A stretch of 64,000 nt of DNA from Ectothiorhodospira marina (GTDB lineage: Bacteria; Pseudomonadota; Gammaproteobacteria; Ectothiorhodospirales; Ectothiorhodospiraceae). Location of the stretch: positions 1-64,000 of the forward strand of contig NZ_FOAA01000016.1 of NCBI RefSeq assembly GCF_900109495.1. Reading direction: 5' to 3'. The stretch's first letter is position 1. Every line of letters starts with the position of its first letter. The notes beneath the pieces are model-generated. The model had not been told where the DNA came from. It did no database searches and was given only the letters and a program-made list of their open reading frames with translations. The position numbers were made by a program, and so were the translations under genes. Positions 1 through 8,221 of this stretch are shown piece by piece.

Positions 1-95
1 CCCCGCGTCGCTACGCTCCGATGGGTGGCAGCTTTGCCCCGGTCCGGGTGGCAGGCTTCACGTGGAATGGGTGGCAACCTTCAGCGGTCTACGCA
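1..95. mobile_element. Terminal segment of an IS21-like insertion sequence (partial, continues left of window)
   Basis: Three copies of GGGTGGCA sit at 23-30, 46-53 and 69-76, exactly 23 bp apart. Regularly spaced repeats near the tip are a known property of IS21-family ends, where they serve as transposase binding sites. The repeats stop where the hsdM reading frame loses its family match, so the outer tip is probably near 95, where the minus strand reads TGCGTAGACC. No transposase gene is visible inside the window. The family is inferred from the end architecture only; another element with repeated ends is possible. Confidence 0.55.
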
Positions 96-592
96 TAGAA
101 CTGGCCCTTGCTCTTGCCACTCTCGGAGGCGAAGTGGCGCATCAGGTACTCGTAGGCATCGCCCAGGATGTCGTCGTGCTCGGCGCGGTTCTTAGCAAAA
201 TCCAGCTCCGGTTTCTGGAAGATGCTGATCAGATTGGTCAGGCGATCCACCATCGCCTTGTCTTCGCCGAGCTTGTTGGGGTCGTTGAAATCGGGGAAGT
301 CGCTGCGCGCCAGGCGCTGGTTGGCCTCGATCAGCGGCTGGATGATGCGGGTGTTGATTTTGTCACCGATGTCGCTTTTACCCTTGAGCTGGACCATATC
401 GACGAAGCTGGCCCCCTCGGGGATGATCACCGGTGGGGCAAAGTCATCGGAGTCGGCGTACTTGTCCGAGATGTACTTGATGAACAGCATGAACAGGACG
501 TAGTCCTTGTACTGGCTGGCATCCATCCCCCCGCGCAGCTCGTCGCATGAGGCCCAGAGGGAGGAGTAGAGCTCGGATTTTTTGATGGCCAT
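89..592 (-). pseudogene. hsdM: Type I restriction-modification methyltransferase subunit HsdM, N-terminal fragment
   Basis: The 167-residue product matches the helical N-terminal domain of HsdM (about residues 5-140), which contacts the specificity subunit. Family hallmarks are visible: KDYVLFMLFIKYISDKY at about residues 30-46 and KGQFY at the very end. HsdM proteins are usually about 500 residues, and the text normally continues KGQFYTP into the SAM-binding methylase domain. Here it reads KGQFYA and stops, inside the IS21-like end. The methylase catalytic motifs are therefore absent and the product cannot methylate DNA. HsdS and HsdR are not in the window. The start at 592 is preceded by a weak AGAAAG ribosome binding site. 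The gene is last in a minus-strand run after the HNH gene. Confidence 0.85.
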
Positions 593-648
593 TGAGTTGC
601 TTTCTATTCAATTTGCGAGAATGGACGAGGTTATTCTGTCAGGGCGCA

Positions 649-1005
649 CTACTTCCGCCCACCTTTCGGCTTGAAACCATCGGGCTTGCTGGCAATCCAT
701 TGGGTGAACGTGCGGATGTCTGGGTGGCTGAGCAGCGCCTCCAGGGTGTTGTATTCCCGCTCCAGGGTCTTCTCGTCCAGCACCCGGTGCACCTGGCTAT
801 GACACGGGCGGCAAACCCAGATGATCCGCTCCCGAACTTCCGCACGATCAAACATCCGCTTATTGCGCCGATTCCGGTGACGGGCCCTGGGAATAAGATG
901 GTGGCGCGTCAGATGCTCCACGTTTCGCCCGCAGAGCTGGCACCGGGGCGGCGGGGTGTAAGTCGCCTGAAACTGCTCCGGTTCTGTTTCGACATGGCGA
1001 CTCAT
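649..1005 (-). CDS. HNH endonuclease domain protein (118 aa)
   Basis: A small protein with a full HNH-type zinc/metal site: Cys22 and Cys25 (CQLCGR), the HH pair at 35-36 in LTRHHLIPRAR, and Cys65-Cys68-His69 with His73 in VCRPCHSQVHR. These residues form the two knuckles and the catalytic His of HNH nucleases that cut double-stranded DNA. The ATG at 1005 overlaps the stop of the preceding gene (ATGA), so the two are probably translationally coupled. Its neighbour downstream is the broken hsdM, which suggests a restriction or defence role. The substrate cannot be told from sequence, and a solitary YajD-like housekeeping nuclease is an alternative. Confidence 0.8.
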   Translation of the reverse strand: MSRHVETEPEQFQATYTPPPRCQLCGRNVEHLTRHHLIPRARHRNRRNKRMFDRAEVRERIIWVCRPCHSQVHRVLDEKTLEREYNTLEALLSHPDIRTFTQWIASKPDGFKPKGGRK

Positions 1006-1535
1006 GGCTTGGGCAGCACATGCCCGTCGATGACCTTCGATTCGCCCCCCGCCTCGCCTTCGATGATCGAGGACAACAGACCATAACCGACCCTCCAGTG
1101 CGTTGTCCCTACCCGCACTGCGGCTGTCTTCGGGTTCAGCTTGGTCACCTCCCCGAAAAGCTCATTCCCCTTGCGGTCCTTGAAGGCCACCTTGTCGCCG
1201 ATCCGGAGGGTATTGCGGTCCAGTTTGCCGCCGGGGTTCGAGATGGCCACATCGGCGCCATCGAGGTTGATGAAGTGAAGCGGGATGCTCCAGCGCTGGC
1301 CATCGTGGCGGTCGGCAACCAGGGCCCGGGTGCTTTTCAACTCGATGATGCTGGCCTCGATCAGGCGGTTTTGCTGCGCATCAAAGTACTCGATCTCCTG
1401 CCCCACCTTCAGCGCGCGCCGGATCTGCAGGATCCTTTGTGGGTCTTCCAGGTTCCGCTGAATGGCTTGCTGGAGACGATAGAGTTCGAAGAGCGACGCC
1501 TTGTTCAAGGCCTCAAGGATCTGGGAATAGTTCAT
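1002..1535 (-). CDS. Conserved hypothetical protein with two SH3/KOW-like segments
   Basis: The 177-residue protein is not recognised as a named family. After a helical start (about 1-40, MNYSQILEALNKAS...), it has two internally similar beta-rich segments: about 43-90 (VGQEIEYFDAQ...RWSIPLHFIN) and about 111-158 (IGDKVAFKDRKG...HWRVGYGLLSS). Each begins with hydrophobic-G-x-x-V/I and ends with an aromatic WxI/V turn, as expected of small SH3- or KOW-like barrels that bind nucleic acid. It has no signal peptide or membrane segment. It overlaps the HNH gene by 4 bp and lies first in that pair, so a partner or DNA-targeting role for the nuclease is a reasonable guess. Confidence 0.6.
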   Translation of the reverse strand: MNYSQILEALNKASLFELYRLQQAIQRNLEDPQRILQIRRALKVGQEIEYFDAQQNRLIEASIIELKSTRALVADRHDGQRWSIPLHFINLDGADVAISNPGGKLDRNTLRIGDKVAFKDRKGNELFGEVTKLNPKTAAVRVGTTHWRVGYGLLSSIIEGEAGGESKVIDGHVLPKP

Positions 1536-1587
1536 TGAATGTCCTCGCTACCGAGCGCACGTTCACCAAGCCAGCCATCAGACTGCC

Positions 1588-2235
1588 TCACGTCGACTCG
1601 GGCACCCGATAAGTGCAAAGCTTGCAGGTATTGCCTTCCTTCAGCTGGTACGGCGTGTCGTGGAAACTCACCAGTTCCCATGCACCCCGGGTTTCCAGTT
1701 CCAGCATGGCAGCCCGGTAACCGTATTCCTCATAGGCACCTTCGCGCACAGTGAAGACGATCACGCCACCGGGCCGGGTCACACGGATCAACTCGGCAAA
1801 CGCCTCCCCGGTCACGTGGCCATAGGTGAAGGTGCCCGTGCACACCACCGCGTCGTAGGTGGTGTTGGCGATGGGCAGCGGCTGCTTCATGTCCGCCTGC
1901 ATCAGGGAACGATAAATGCCCTTGCTCTGTGCCTGATCGAGCATGTCCTGGGAATAGTCCAGGGCGTCCAGGGTCCGGTAACCAAGCTTTGCCAACTCCT
2001 GGCCAACAAGGCCTGTGCCACTGCCAGCATCCAGGATCACCGCGTCATGCCGGCCATCCAGGGCCTGGTCGATCGCCTTGGCACTGCTGATGTGGGCAAC
2101 ATACCCAAAGCGATCCACCAGATCACTGTCGTAATCGCTCGCCCAGGCCTTGTAGGCCTCCCTCAATTGCTCGTGGTCCTGCGCGGTGTAGACGTTATTG
2201 AGGATCTCGGTCTTGGTGATGGTTTTTTCGGTCAT
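1588..2235 (-). CDS. Class I SAM-dependent methyltransferase (215 aa)
   Basis: A Rossmann-fold methyltransferase. Motif I, VILDAGSGTGLVGQELAKLG, binds the SAM methionine/ribose. The acidic motif II is LDALDYS. Later motifs include YDAVVCTGTFTYGHV and the RVTRPGGVIVFTVR strand. It resembles the Williams-Beuren/UbiE-like small-molecule methyltransferases, but the substrate is not predictable. The reading frame is open to 2319; the ATG at 2235 (MTEKTITKTEI) was chosen because the upstream extension is low in family-like sequence. It is transcribed away from tcuA across a 200-bp divergent intergenic region. A short CxLC pair near the C-terminus (CKLC) is unexplained. Confidence 0.8.
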   Translation of the reverse strand: MTEKTITKTEILNNVYTAQDHEQLREAYKAWASDYDSDLVDRFGYVAHISSAKAIDQALDGRHDAVILDAGSGTGLVGQELAKLGYRTLDALDYSQDMLDQAQSKGIYRSLMQADMKQPLPIANTTYDAVVCTGTFTYGHVTGEAFAELIRVTRPGGVIVFTVREGAYEEYGYRAAMLELETRGAWELVSFHDTPYQLKEGNTCKLCTYRVPEST

Positions 2236-2435
2236 GGGTCTACTGGACTCTGGGACGTATGGCAGCCAGGTGACCCCAGGAGCAACCTGAAGGCACCCGG
2301 CATCGGGCATGCCCCACATGATAACAGCGCCTTATCTGCGGGCCACCGCCCCCTCGTCCCTTACCCCTATATGGTGTACAAACACCCTAGGCGACGCCCC
2401 CCGGACATCGAAGCGGACCTTTCAGCGACCACGGA

Positions 2436-3830
2436 ATGCCCCCACAAATCCATGACATCCTCGTGATCGGCGGTGGCCTGGCTGCCCTGTGCGCTGCCAT
2501 TTCGGCGCGTGAGCACGGGGCCACGGTGCAGATGGTGGACCGCGCGCCGGCCTATCAGCGGGGCGGTAACTCCCGCCACTCGCGCAACCTGCGCATCGCC
2601 CACAATGAACCCTCGCCCCTGTTCCCCGGCCGCTACACAGTGGAGGAATTCATCGATGACCTGCGCCAGACCAGCCAGGGCCATTGCGATGGGTGCCTCA
2701 CGCGCACCCTGGCCGAGGGCTCGCTGGCATTGCCGGGTTGGATGCAGGCCCAGGGCGTGCACTTCGAGCGGCCGGCTCAGGGCACCCTGCCCTGGTCGCG
2801 CAAGACGGCCTTTTTCCTGGGCGGTGGGCGCAACATGATCAATGCGCTGTTTGGCCGTGCCGAGGCCCTGGGTGTGGATATCCTCCAGGATACGCGGGTG
2901 AAGGATCTCGTCCTGGAAGACCGGGAGGTGCATGAGATCCAGGCCCATCACCATGATCGGCCACTGACGCTACGCGCCCGCCGCATCATCATCTGCAGCG
3001 GCGGCTACCAGGCCGACCGGGAGGCCCTGGCCGCCGTCCGTGGCGACGCGGCCCGGGGCTTCATCATTCGTGGCAGTCCGCATGTACGGGGTGAGCTGCT
3101 GCTGTCGCTGCTGCGCCAGGGGGCGGCCCCCAGCGGTGTGCCCGGGGCCTGCCACCTGGTGGCGGTGAATGCCCGCTCACCCGATGCCGACGGCGGCATC
3201 GTCACCCGGGTGGATGGCATGCCCTGGGGGCTGGTGGTGGACACCCAAGGGCATCGCTTTCGGGATGAGGGCGAGATCATCTCCCCGAGGCGCTACTCGG
3301 CCTGGGGCCGCTGGGTGGCCGAGCGCCCCGATGCCCGGGCCCATCTCATCCTGGATGCGCCGGGTCATGCCCGGGCCCCCACATCCATTTATGCGCCGGT
3401 CGTGGCCGACACGCTGGAGGCCCTGGCCATGCAGCTGGGCGTACCGCCGCAAAACCTGGTGAACACCGTCGAACGCTATCATCAGGCGCTGGTTCCCGGT
3501 GGCGATGATCCCGAGACACACCACACCCAGGGACTGGAGCCCCCCAAGAGCCGCTGCGCCCTGCCCCTGACCCAGCCGCCCTACTTCGCCCACACCATGG
3601 CCCCCGGCGTGACCTTCACCGGCCATGGCCTGAGCGTGGACAACCAGGGACGCATCCGCCGAAGCCAGGGCCCGGCCTGCCAGACGCTACTGGCCGCTGG
3701 CATGGTCATGTCGCCGGCGATCCTGGGCACCGGCTATGTGGCCGGGGCCGCGCTGACCATCGGCGCCGTCTTCGGCCGCATTGCCGGTGCGACAGCGGCA
3801 CCGGGCGGTCCTATGGAGGGCCGTCATTGA
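2436..3830 (+). CDS. tcuA: FAD-dependent tricarballylate dehydrogenase TcuA-like
   Basis: A 464-residue flavoprotein of the succinate dehydrogenase/fumarate reductase superfamily. Residues 7-25 form the dinucleotide-binding beta-alpha-beta (DILVIGGGLAALCAAISA). The GGNSRHSRNLRIAH stretch at about 48-61 is the FAD/substrate segment typical of TcuA. A second FAD contact lies near the C-terminus (MSPAILGTGYVAGAALTIG). TcuA oxidises tricarballylate to cis-aconitate and passes electrons to the membrane protein TcuB. A TcuB gene is present, but about 4.4 kb away at 8222, not adjacent as is usual. A related substrate such as another tricarboxylate is equally possible. The ATG at 2436 gives the expected short leader before the GGG motif. 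Confidence 0.8.
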   Translation: MPPQIHDILVIGGGLAALCAAISAREHGATVQMVDRAPAYQRGGNSRHSRNLRIAHNEPSPLFPGRYTVEEFIDDLRQTSQGHCDGCLTRTLAEGSLALPGWMQAQGVHFERPAQGTLPWSRKTAFFLGGGRNMINALFGRAEALGVDILQDTRVKDLVLEDREVHEIQAHHHDRPLTLRARRIIICSGGYQADREALAAVRGDAARGFIIRGSPHVRGELLLSLLRQGAAPSGVPGACHLVAVNARSPDADGGIVTRVDGMPWGLVVDTQGHRFRDEGEIISPRRYSAWGRWVAERPDARAHLILDAPGHARAPTSIYAPVVADTLEALAMQLGVPPQNLVNTVERYHQALVPGGDDPETHHTQGLEPPKSRCALPLTQPPYFAHTMAPGVTFTGHGLSVDNQGRIRRSQGPACQTLLAAGMVMSPAILGTGYVAGAALTIGAVFGRIAGATAAPGGPMEGRH

Positions 3831-3948
3831 CAGGGCCGATTGACGATGGCATGCGATGGACTTTCGGGCCCGAGTGGGCCACGATCCCAGAGAGTTCGCG
3901 GGACTTTGGCTGGCACTTGGACAACATGATCATGATGGAGTGTGTGAC

Positions 3949-4509
3949 ATGCAGCGGTACACCCTGACTGAATACGAATCGGCAAGCGATGAGGTGCGCA
4001 AGGTTTACAGCGATTTCATGGCCACCACGGGTGCCACCGAAGTCCCCGTCTGGCTCAAGAGCCTCGGTCACAGCGCTTCACTGGCCAGGGCCTATTGGCA
4101 GCGCGCCAAAGGCACGCTGTTCGGTGGCAACCTGCCCCTGCCACTCAAGGAAATGATCGTATTTACGGTGTCAGCCCGAAACGGGGCTCGTTATTGCTCC
4201 GCCTGTCACGCCCAGAGCGTGCTAAGCCTGGACAAGGCACTCGCATTCGAGGACCTTCAGGCCCTTCTCCAACCAGAGTCCGGCGATCATCTGCCACCCT
4301 ATTACGCCCATGTGGTCGAGTTTGCAATGAAGGTGGTGGAGAATCCGAATGATCTCGACGATGCCGACTTCGGAAAGCTCATGGATGAGGGCTTCAGTCG
4401 TGAGGAAATCTGTGAGGTCATTGCGGTCATCGACATGGCGATGATGTTCAACATCTACACGAGCTCACTGCGACTCGACCTCGACCCGCAATACCGGGCC
4501 ATTCTCTGA
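3949..4509 (+). CDS. AhpD-like / carboxymuconolactone decarboxylase-family protein
   Basis: A 186-residue all-helical protein. It has the AhpD redox signature, Cys83-Ser-Ala-Cys86-His87 in RYCSACHAQS, after the KEMIVFTVSARNG helix. AhpD-family proteins with this CxxCxxxH site act as thiol-disulfide peroxidase partners, and CMD-like relatives without it are decarboxylases, so a redox role is favoured. The frame is open upstream to 3856, but the ATG at 3949 has a GGAG element at 3937-3940 and gives the family-like start MQRYTLTEYE. It lies between tcuA and a diguanylate cyclase on the same strand, with 118 bp before it and 24 bp after it, so the three could be co-transcribed. Confidence 0.8.
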   Translation: MQRYTLTEYESASDEVRKVYSDFMATTGATEVPVWLKSLGHSASLARAYWQRAKGTLFGGNLPLPLKEMIVFTVSARNGARYCSACHAQSVLSLDKALAFEDLQALLQPESGDHLPPYYAHVVEFAMKVVENPNDLDDADFGKLMDEGFSREEICEVIAVIDMAMMFNIYTSSLRLDLDPQYRAIL

Positions 4510-4533
4510 TTGAGTCCGGCCAAGTCATCTGAG

Positions 4534-5589
4534 ATGAAAACAAGCGAAGGTTCCCACTGGAACGAGCGAACCACTCAGCAACTGGTCCGCTATGAGGCGC
4601 TGTTTTCGCTGCTCACCGACATACAGGCAGAAGAGGACATCGAGCGGATCGCAGGCAGCGTCGCGCGAAAGTGGAAGTACTTCGCCAACGCCGCCAGCTG
4701 GCGCCTGGTCTTGTTGCGGAACGACAACCATCTGCTGGTGGAGGCCTCACGGGGTGAAGCCGTCGTGACCAACATCGCCGAGCTGCCCGAGTGGGATGCC
4801 GCCTTGCTGGAAACGCTCCGGCCGCGCCTCATTCCGGTCGCGGAAGCCCCCAACATCGCACCCGAGCCACCCCCATCAATCACTTCGTCGGGTGTGAGAG
4901 AGATTCAGGTCTTGCCACTTCTGCGTGAGGAACGCTGCATCGCACTGCTCAGTGTGGCTGCCCGACACGAAGCGTTCAGTGACCTGGACCATCGTTTTAT
5001 CCGGCTTTTCGGTGGCTACCTGACCGACCGCCTCACCAGCATCCTGACTCGACACGAAGCGACCGAAGTGCTGATCAATCGCGCCACGGTGGATCCCCTC
5101 ACCGGTCTGCTCAACCGTGGCGCAATTCTCGAGCGTTCCGAGAGCCTGCTCGCTAGTGCCCGCTCCCTTGGAGAACCCCTGAGCATTGTGCTGGGCGACA
5201 TCGACTTCTTCAAGCCAGTGAATGACACGCACGGGCATCATGCCGGCGATGAGGTGTTACGGGAAGTGGCCAGACGACTGAGAGCCACGCTTCGCAAAGG
5301 CGAATGGGTGGGTCGCTACGGTGGTGAGGAGTTCGTCGTCGTGCTGGACGCCTGTGGAAAAGATCGCACCAGGGCCATTGCCGAGAGACTGTGCGAGGCC
5401 ATCGCATCTGCGCCGGTAACAATCGACGCGCACGAGATCGGCATTACCATGAGTTTTGGCATGGCCACCTTCGATGGGGCAGGCGATGAAACCCTGGAAT
5501 CCATGCTCAAGCGCGCCGACCGTGCTCTGTATCGCGCCAAGGCTGAAGGCCGCAACCGCGTGGTCGCTGATGACGAACAGGCCACTTGA
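4534..5589 (+). CDS. GGDEF diguanylate cyclase with N-terminal GAF-like domain
   Basis: The 351-residue protein would make the second messenger c-di-GMP from two GTP. A GAF-like sensory region spans about 25-175. The cyclase domain follows at about 185-345, with DPLTGLLNRGAI, the metal site DIDFFKPVND and the active-site loop GRYGGEEFVVV (GGEEF). The allosteric product-binding I-site (RxxD five residues before GGEEF) is not intact: the position reads RKGE. There are no membrane segments, so a cytoplasmic sensor is expected. An in-frame TTG at 4510 follows the previous stop directly; the ATG at 4534 (MKTSEGSHW) is preferred. The input signal is unknown; redox or small-molecule binding by GAF is possible. 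Confidence 0.88.
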   Translation: MKTSEGSHWNERTTQQLVRYEALFSLLTDIQAEEDIERIAGSVARKWKYFANAASWRLVLLRNDNHLLVEASRGEAVVTNIAELPEWDAALLETLRPRLIPVAEAPNIAPEPPPSITSSGVREIQVLPLLREERCIALLSVAARHEAFSDLDHRFIRLFGGYLTDRLTSILTRHEATEVLINRATVDPLTGLLNRGAILERSESLLASARSLGEPLSIVLGDIDFFKPVNDTHGHHAGDEVLREVARRLRATLRKGEWVGRYGGEEFVVVLDACGKDRTRAIAERLCEAIASAPVTIDAHEIGITMSFGMATFDGAGDETLESMLKRADRALYRAKAEGRNRVVADDEQAT

Positions 5590-5672
5590 ACATCCCCCTC
5601 TGGGACGGGGTAAAACCAACCGAACAACTCGAGCCTCCCGCGTCGAGCGGCAAAAGAAGCCCATGCAACATG

Positions 5673-6287
5673 CTAAGACCCGTCCGTCGGACGCGCCACA
5701 ATGAGGCAGGAGGCCCGATGGCCGTGCCGGGACAGCACCGTGAACGTTTCAACCGCCAGTCCGGCGCCGCGGATCTGCGCCTCCAGGTCTTCCCGGTAGG
5801 TGACCCGTCCGAAATCGATGCTGGTCAGCCGCCGGAGCCACGGCTTGAAGGTTTCCATCCAGCGTGAGCGGCGTTCCTGGATGGTCTGGGTGAAGAAGAT
5901 GCGCCCGCCGGGGTTCAGCAGGTCGCAGCAATGCCGCAGGGCCTGTTCCGGGTGGGGCAGAAGCATGAAGCTGGCGGAAAAGTACACGGTGTCGTAGGGC
6001 CCGCCCCGATGTTCATGGACCGATTCGAGTCGCACCTGGACCCGATCCTCCACCGACGACCCCCGCAGCCGCTGCCGGGCGCGATCCACATAATCGGCAT
6101 CAATGTCGATGCCCACCACGTGCAGCGCCTTGTCCCTCAACCGCCCGGCGTTGGCCATCAGTGCCCCCGCCGTGCCAATGCCCACATCCAGCAGCACCGC
6201 ACCGTCGGGCATCCGCTCCAGCACCTCGGCATACCAGCGCGAGGTGAGTTTAAGGATCAACCTGTCGTAGATAACGCCTCGAATCAT
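5673..6287 (-). CDS. Class I SAM-dependent methyltransferase (204 aa)
   Basis: The SAM-binding motif I is VLLDVGIGTAGALMANAG at about 31-48. The acidic loop is VVGIDIDADYVDRAR. The motif IV-like segment is YDTVYFSASFMLLPHPEQAL, followed by LNPGGRIFFTQTIQ. The C-terminal part (about 140-204) carries a substrate lid with TSIDFGRVTYREDLEAQI. It resembles phospholipid N-methyltransferase and UbiE-like enzymes, but the substrate is not clear. Its 3' end converges on the diguanylate cyclase with an 83-bp gap. Its start is separated from the EamA gene upstream by the 36-bp inverted repeat, so it may be expressed separately from that gene. Confidence 0.8.
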   Translation of the reverse strand: MIRGVIYDRLILKLTSRWYAEVLERMPDGAVLLDVGIGTAGALMANAGRLRDKALHVVGIDIDADYVDRARQRLRGSSVEDRVQVRLESVHEHRGGPYDTVYFSASFMLLPHPEQALRHCCDLLNPGGRIFFTQTIQERRSRWMETFKPWLRRLTSIDFGRVTYREDLEAQIRGAGLAVETFTVLSRHGHRASCLIVARPTDGS

Positions 6288-6314
6288 GAATCTCCACTCG
6301 TCGATACGGGTTTC

Positions 6315-6390
6315 GCGGAAAAGGGGACAGATTTATTTTTCCCTTGTTTTTCCCAAAACAAGGGAAAAATAAATCTGTCCCCTTTTCCGC
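6315..6390. repeat. Perfect 36-bp inverted repeat, 4-nt loop (REP/MITE-like)
   Basis: Positions 6315-6350 and 6355-6390 are exact reverse complements, separated only by TCCC at 6351-6354. The arm contains AAAGGGGACAGATTTATTT, a sequence type often seen beside REP-associated tyrosine transposase (Y1/RAYT) genes in gammaproteobacteria. It lies just after the EamA stop and just before the methyltransferase start on the minus strand. In RNA it would form a very stable hairpin that could end or protect the upstream transcript. No transposase gene is nearby, so a non-autonomous element is likely. Confidence 0.85.
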
Positions 6391-6401
6391 TTTTCCTTTT
6401 C

Positions 6402-7322
6402 TTAATCCGCTCTTGAATGCACGCTCAGGGCGGTGACCGTTAACAGGATCAGTACCATGCCAAAAACCTGTAGAGCGCCCAGGGTTTCATTTAAAAGCAC
6501 AACGCCGAATAGCGAGGCGGTGACCGGCTCCACCATCGCCACGATGGACGCCACAGCTGGCGCAGTATGGTTAAGACCCACAATATAGAAAATGAAAGAT
6601 AATCCAGCGCCAAGCACACCCAATACCACAAACAGTGGCCAACTGGGTGTTTGCAGCACTGCCGCGGTCTGCTCGGCATCGCCCAGCAAGAAAAGCAAGA
6701 TGGCAAGCACCGTGAAGGCGATCACAAGAATCGCCTGTGGGCTGCCATGCGGTGCCGCGTATTTGAAGCCAAAGATGAATATTGCATAGGACAGCCCGGA
6801 GAGCAGTCCGGCGCCTGCGGCGATCAGGGTCACTTCACCCGCGCCTACTTTATAAACACCTGTAAGCAACACGATGCCCATCATGACCATCGCGATCGCT
6901 GCCCACTTGATCAGGGTGGGCCTTTCAAGCTTCAGTGCAAAGGACACAAGGTAGACAAAAACCGGTGCACAGTACATCAGGGTCGCCGCAACCGCGACAC
7001 TGCCCTCGGCAATGCTGATGAAATAGAATGCGAAGTTGCCAGCCACACCCACACCAGCAATTGCCGACCAGACCCATAATCGGGGATTTGCCAACCCGCT
7101 GCCGCGCGGACGCACCGCCAGCCAGACCAGAACAAACAACAGCCCGATGGCACCCCGGTAGAAGGACACCACAATCGGATCCCAGTTCTGGTCCGTGAGA
7201 ATCCCGCCGATCCCACCCGAGATGCCCCAGCATAGCGCCGCCAGTGCCACGAACGCCGTACTCAGGCCCGCGGTTCTGGAGGGTGAACTTAACCTCGTCG
7301 GGGGTGGCGAGCCCTCTACCAT
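6402..7322 (-). CDS. EamA/DMT-family transporter
   Basis: A 306-residue membrane protein with about ten hydrophobic segments arranged as two EamA repeats (about 20-150 and 165-300). The repeat start AALCWGISGGIGGIL and the second-repeat end MVEPVTASLFGVVLLNE are typical of drug/metabolite transporters of the RhaT/YdcZ type, which export amino acids or small metabolites across the inner membrane. The start ATG at 7322 gives a short polar leader before the first helix. It is divergent from the superoxide dismutase gene over 177 bp. The substrate cannot be named. The inverted repeat at 6315-6390 begins 12 bp past its stop codon. Confidence 0.85.
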   Translation of the reverse strand: MVEGSPPPTRLSSPSRTAGLSTAFVALAALCWGISGGIGGILTDQNWDPIVVSFYRGAIGLLFVLVWLAVRPRGSGLANPRLWVWSAIAGVGVAGNFAFYFISIAEGSVAVAATLMYCAPVFVYLVSFALKLERPTLIKWAAIAMVMMGIVLLTGVYKVGAGEVTLIAAGAGLLSGLSYAIFIFGFKYAAPHGSPQAILVIAFTVLAILLFLLGDAEQTAAVLQTPSWPLFVVLGVLGAGLSFIFYIVGLNHTAPAVASIVAMVEPVTASLFGVVLLNETLGALQVFGMVLILLTVTALSVHSRAD

Positions 7323-7499
7323 TGTGCAACTCCTCCATCAGAGGTTCGGATCTGATACGGGATCATAGATCCTGTTGATATGCAACATTGGCCTTGAGCC
7401 TTCAACCCGCCCGTCGCAGGAATGACCTTGAGAGAAGGGGCCATTCAAGCTAGCCTGAGCAGGCACGCTAGCCGCGTGCTGATGAAAGGGTGGATAACG

Positions 7500-8213
7500 A
7501 TGATCAATATCAATCGACGCAGTTTTCTCGCACACTCGGTTGCCCTGGGTATCGCAGGTTTCTTGCCGACTGTGGCAAACGCCTCCCCGTCAATGGCTGC
7601 AAAATTACCGACCACTCGCTCACCACTGAGTCTGCCACCCTTGCCTTACGATGAAGGGGCGCTGGCCCCGGTTATTTCCGCACGGACAATGAGCTATCAC
7701 TACGGCAAGCATCATGCAGGCTACGTGGCCAACCTCGGCAAGCTTGTGGCCGGAACGGGCATGGCCGATCAATCACTTGAAGAGATCATCCTGACGACTG
7801 CAGGTCAGCCCGACAAGGCGGCCATTTTCAACAATGCCGCCCAGGCCTGGAATCACACGTTCTACTGGAACAGCTTATCCCCAACGGGTGGAGGGGAGCC
7901 GCCAACCGAACTTAAAGCGAGGATGGAACAATCATTCGGTTCCGTTGAGGCCTGCAAAGATGCGCTGGCAACCGCGGCGACCACGCAGTTCGGTAGCGGC
8001 TGGGCATGGTTGGTTGAAGACAACGGTCGCCTCGCTGTCACGAACACGGCCAATGCGGATATCCCGCTGACAGAGGGGGTGAAACCGCTCTTGACCATCG
8101 ATGTATGGGAACATGCCTACTACCTGGACAGTCGGAACCGCCGCGGAGACTACGTAAAGGCGGTTCTGGACAAGCTGGTGAACTGGGAGTTTGCCGCGGC
8201 CAATTTGGGATAG
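7500..8213 (+). CDS. sodB: Fe superoxide dismutase with Tat-type signal peptide
   Basis: A 237-residue protein that converts superoxide to oxygen and peroxide. The metal ligands are His67 (SYHYGKHH), His119 ([13 protein letters not shown]), Asp201 and His205 ([12 protein letters not shown]). [11 protein letters not shown] and FGSGWAWLV indicate the iron rather than the manganese type. The first 30 residues, [18 protein letters not shown] and onward to NAS, carry a twin-arginine RRSFL followed by a hydrophobic stretch and an Ala-x-Ala-like cleavage zone. Export of the folded, metallated enzyme to the periplasm is therefore likely. Cytoplasmic SodB proteins are about 193 residues. The frame is open to 7422, but the ATG at 7500 follows an AAAGGG element. 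It sits 8 bp before tcuB. Confidence 0.9.
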   Translation: MININRRSFLAHSVALGIAGFLPTVANASPSMAAKLPTTRSPLSLPPLPYDEGALAPVISARTMSYHYGKHHAGYVANLGKLVAGTGMADQSLEEIILTTAGQPDKAAIFNNAAQAWNHTFYWNSLSPTGGGEPPTELKARMEQSFGSVEACKDALATAATTQFGSGWAWLVEDNGRLAVTNTANADIPLTEGVKPLLTIDVWEHAYYLDSRNRRGDYVKAVLDKLVNWEFAAANLG

Positions 8214-8221
8214 CAGCAGAG

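Noticed and set aside
5590-5672. Terminator between convergent genes
   Set aside because: CCCC/GGGG pairing near 5593-5610 is short, and there is no stable stem with a T-run.
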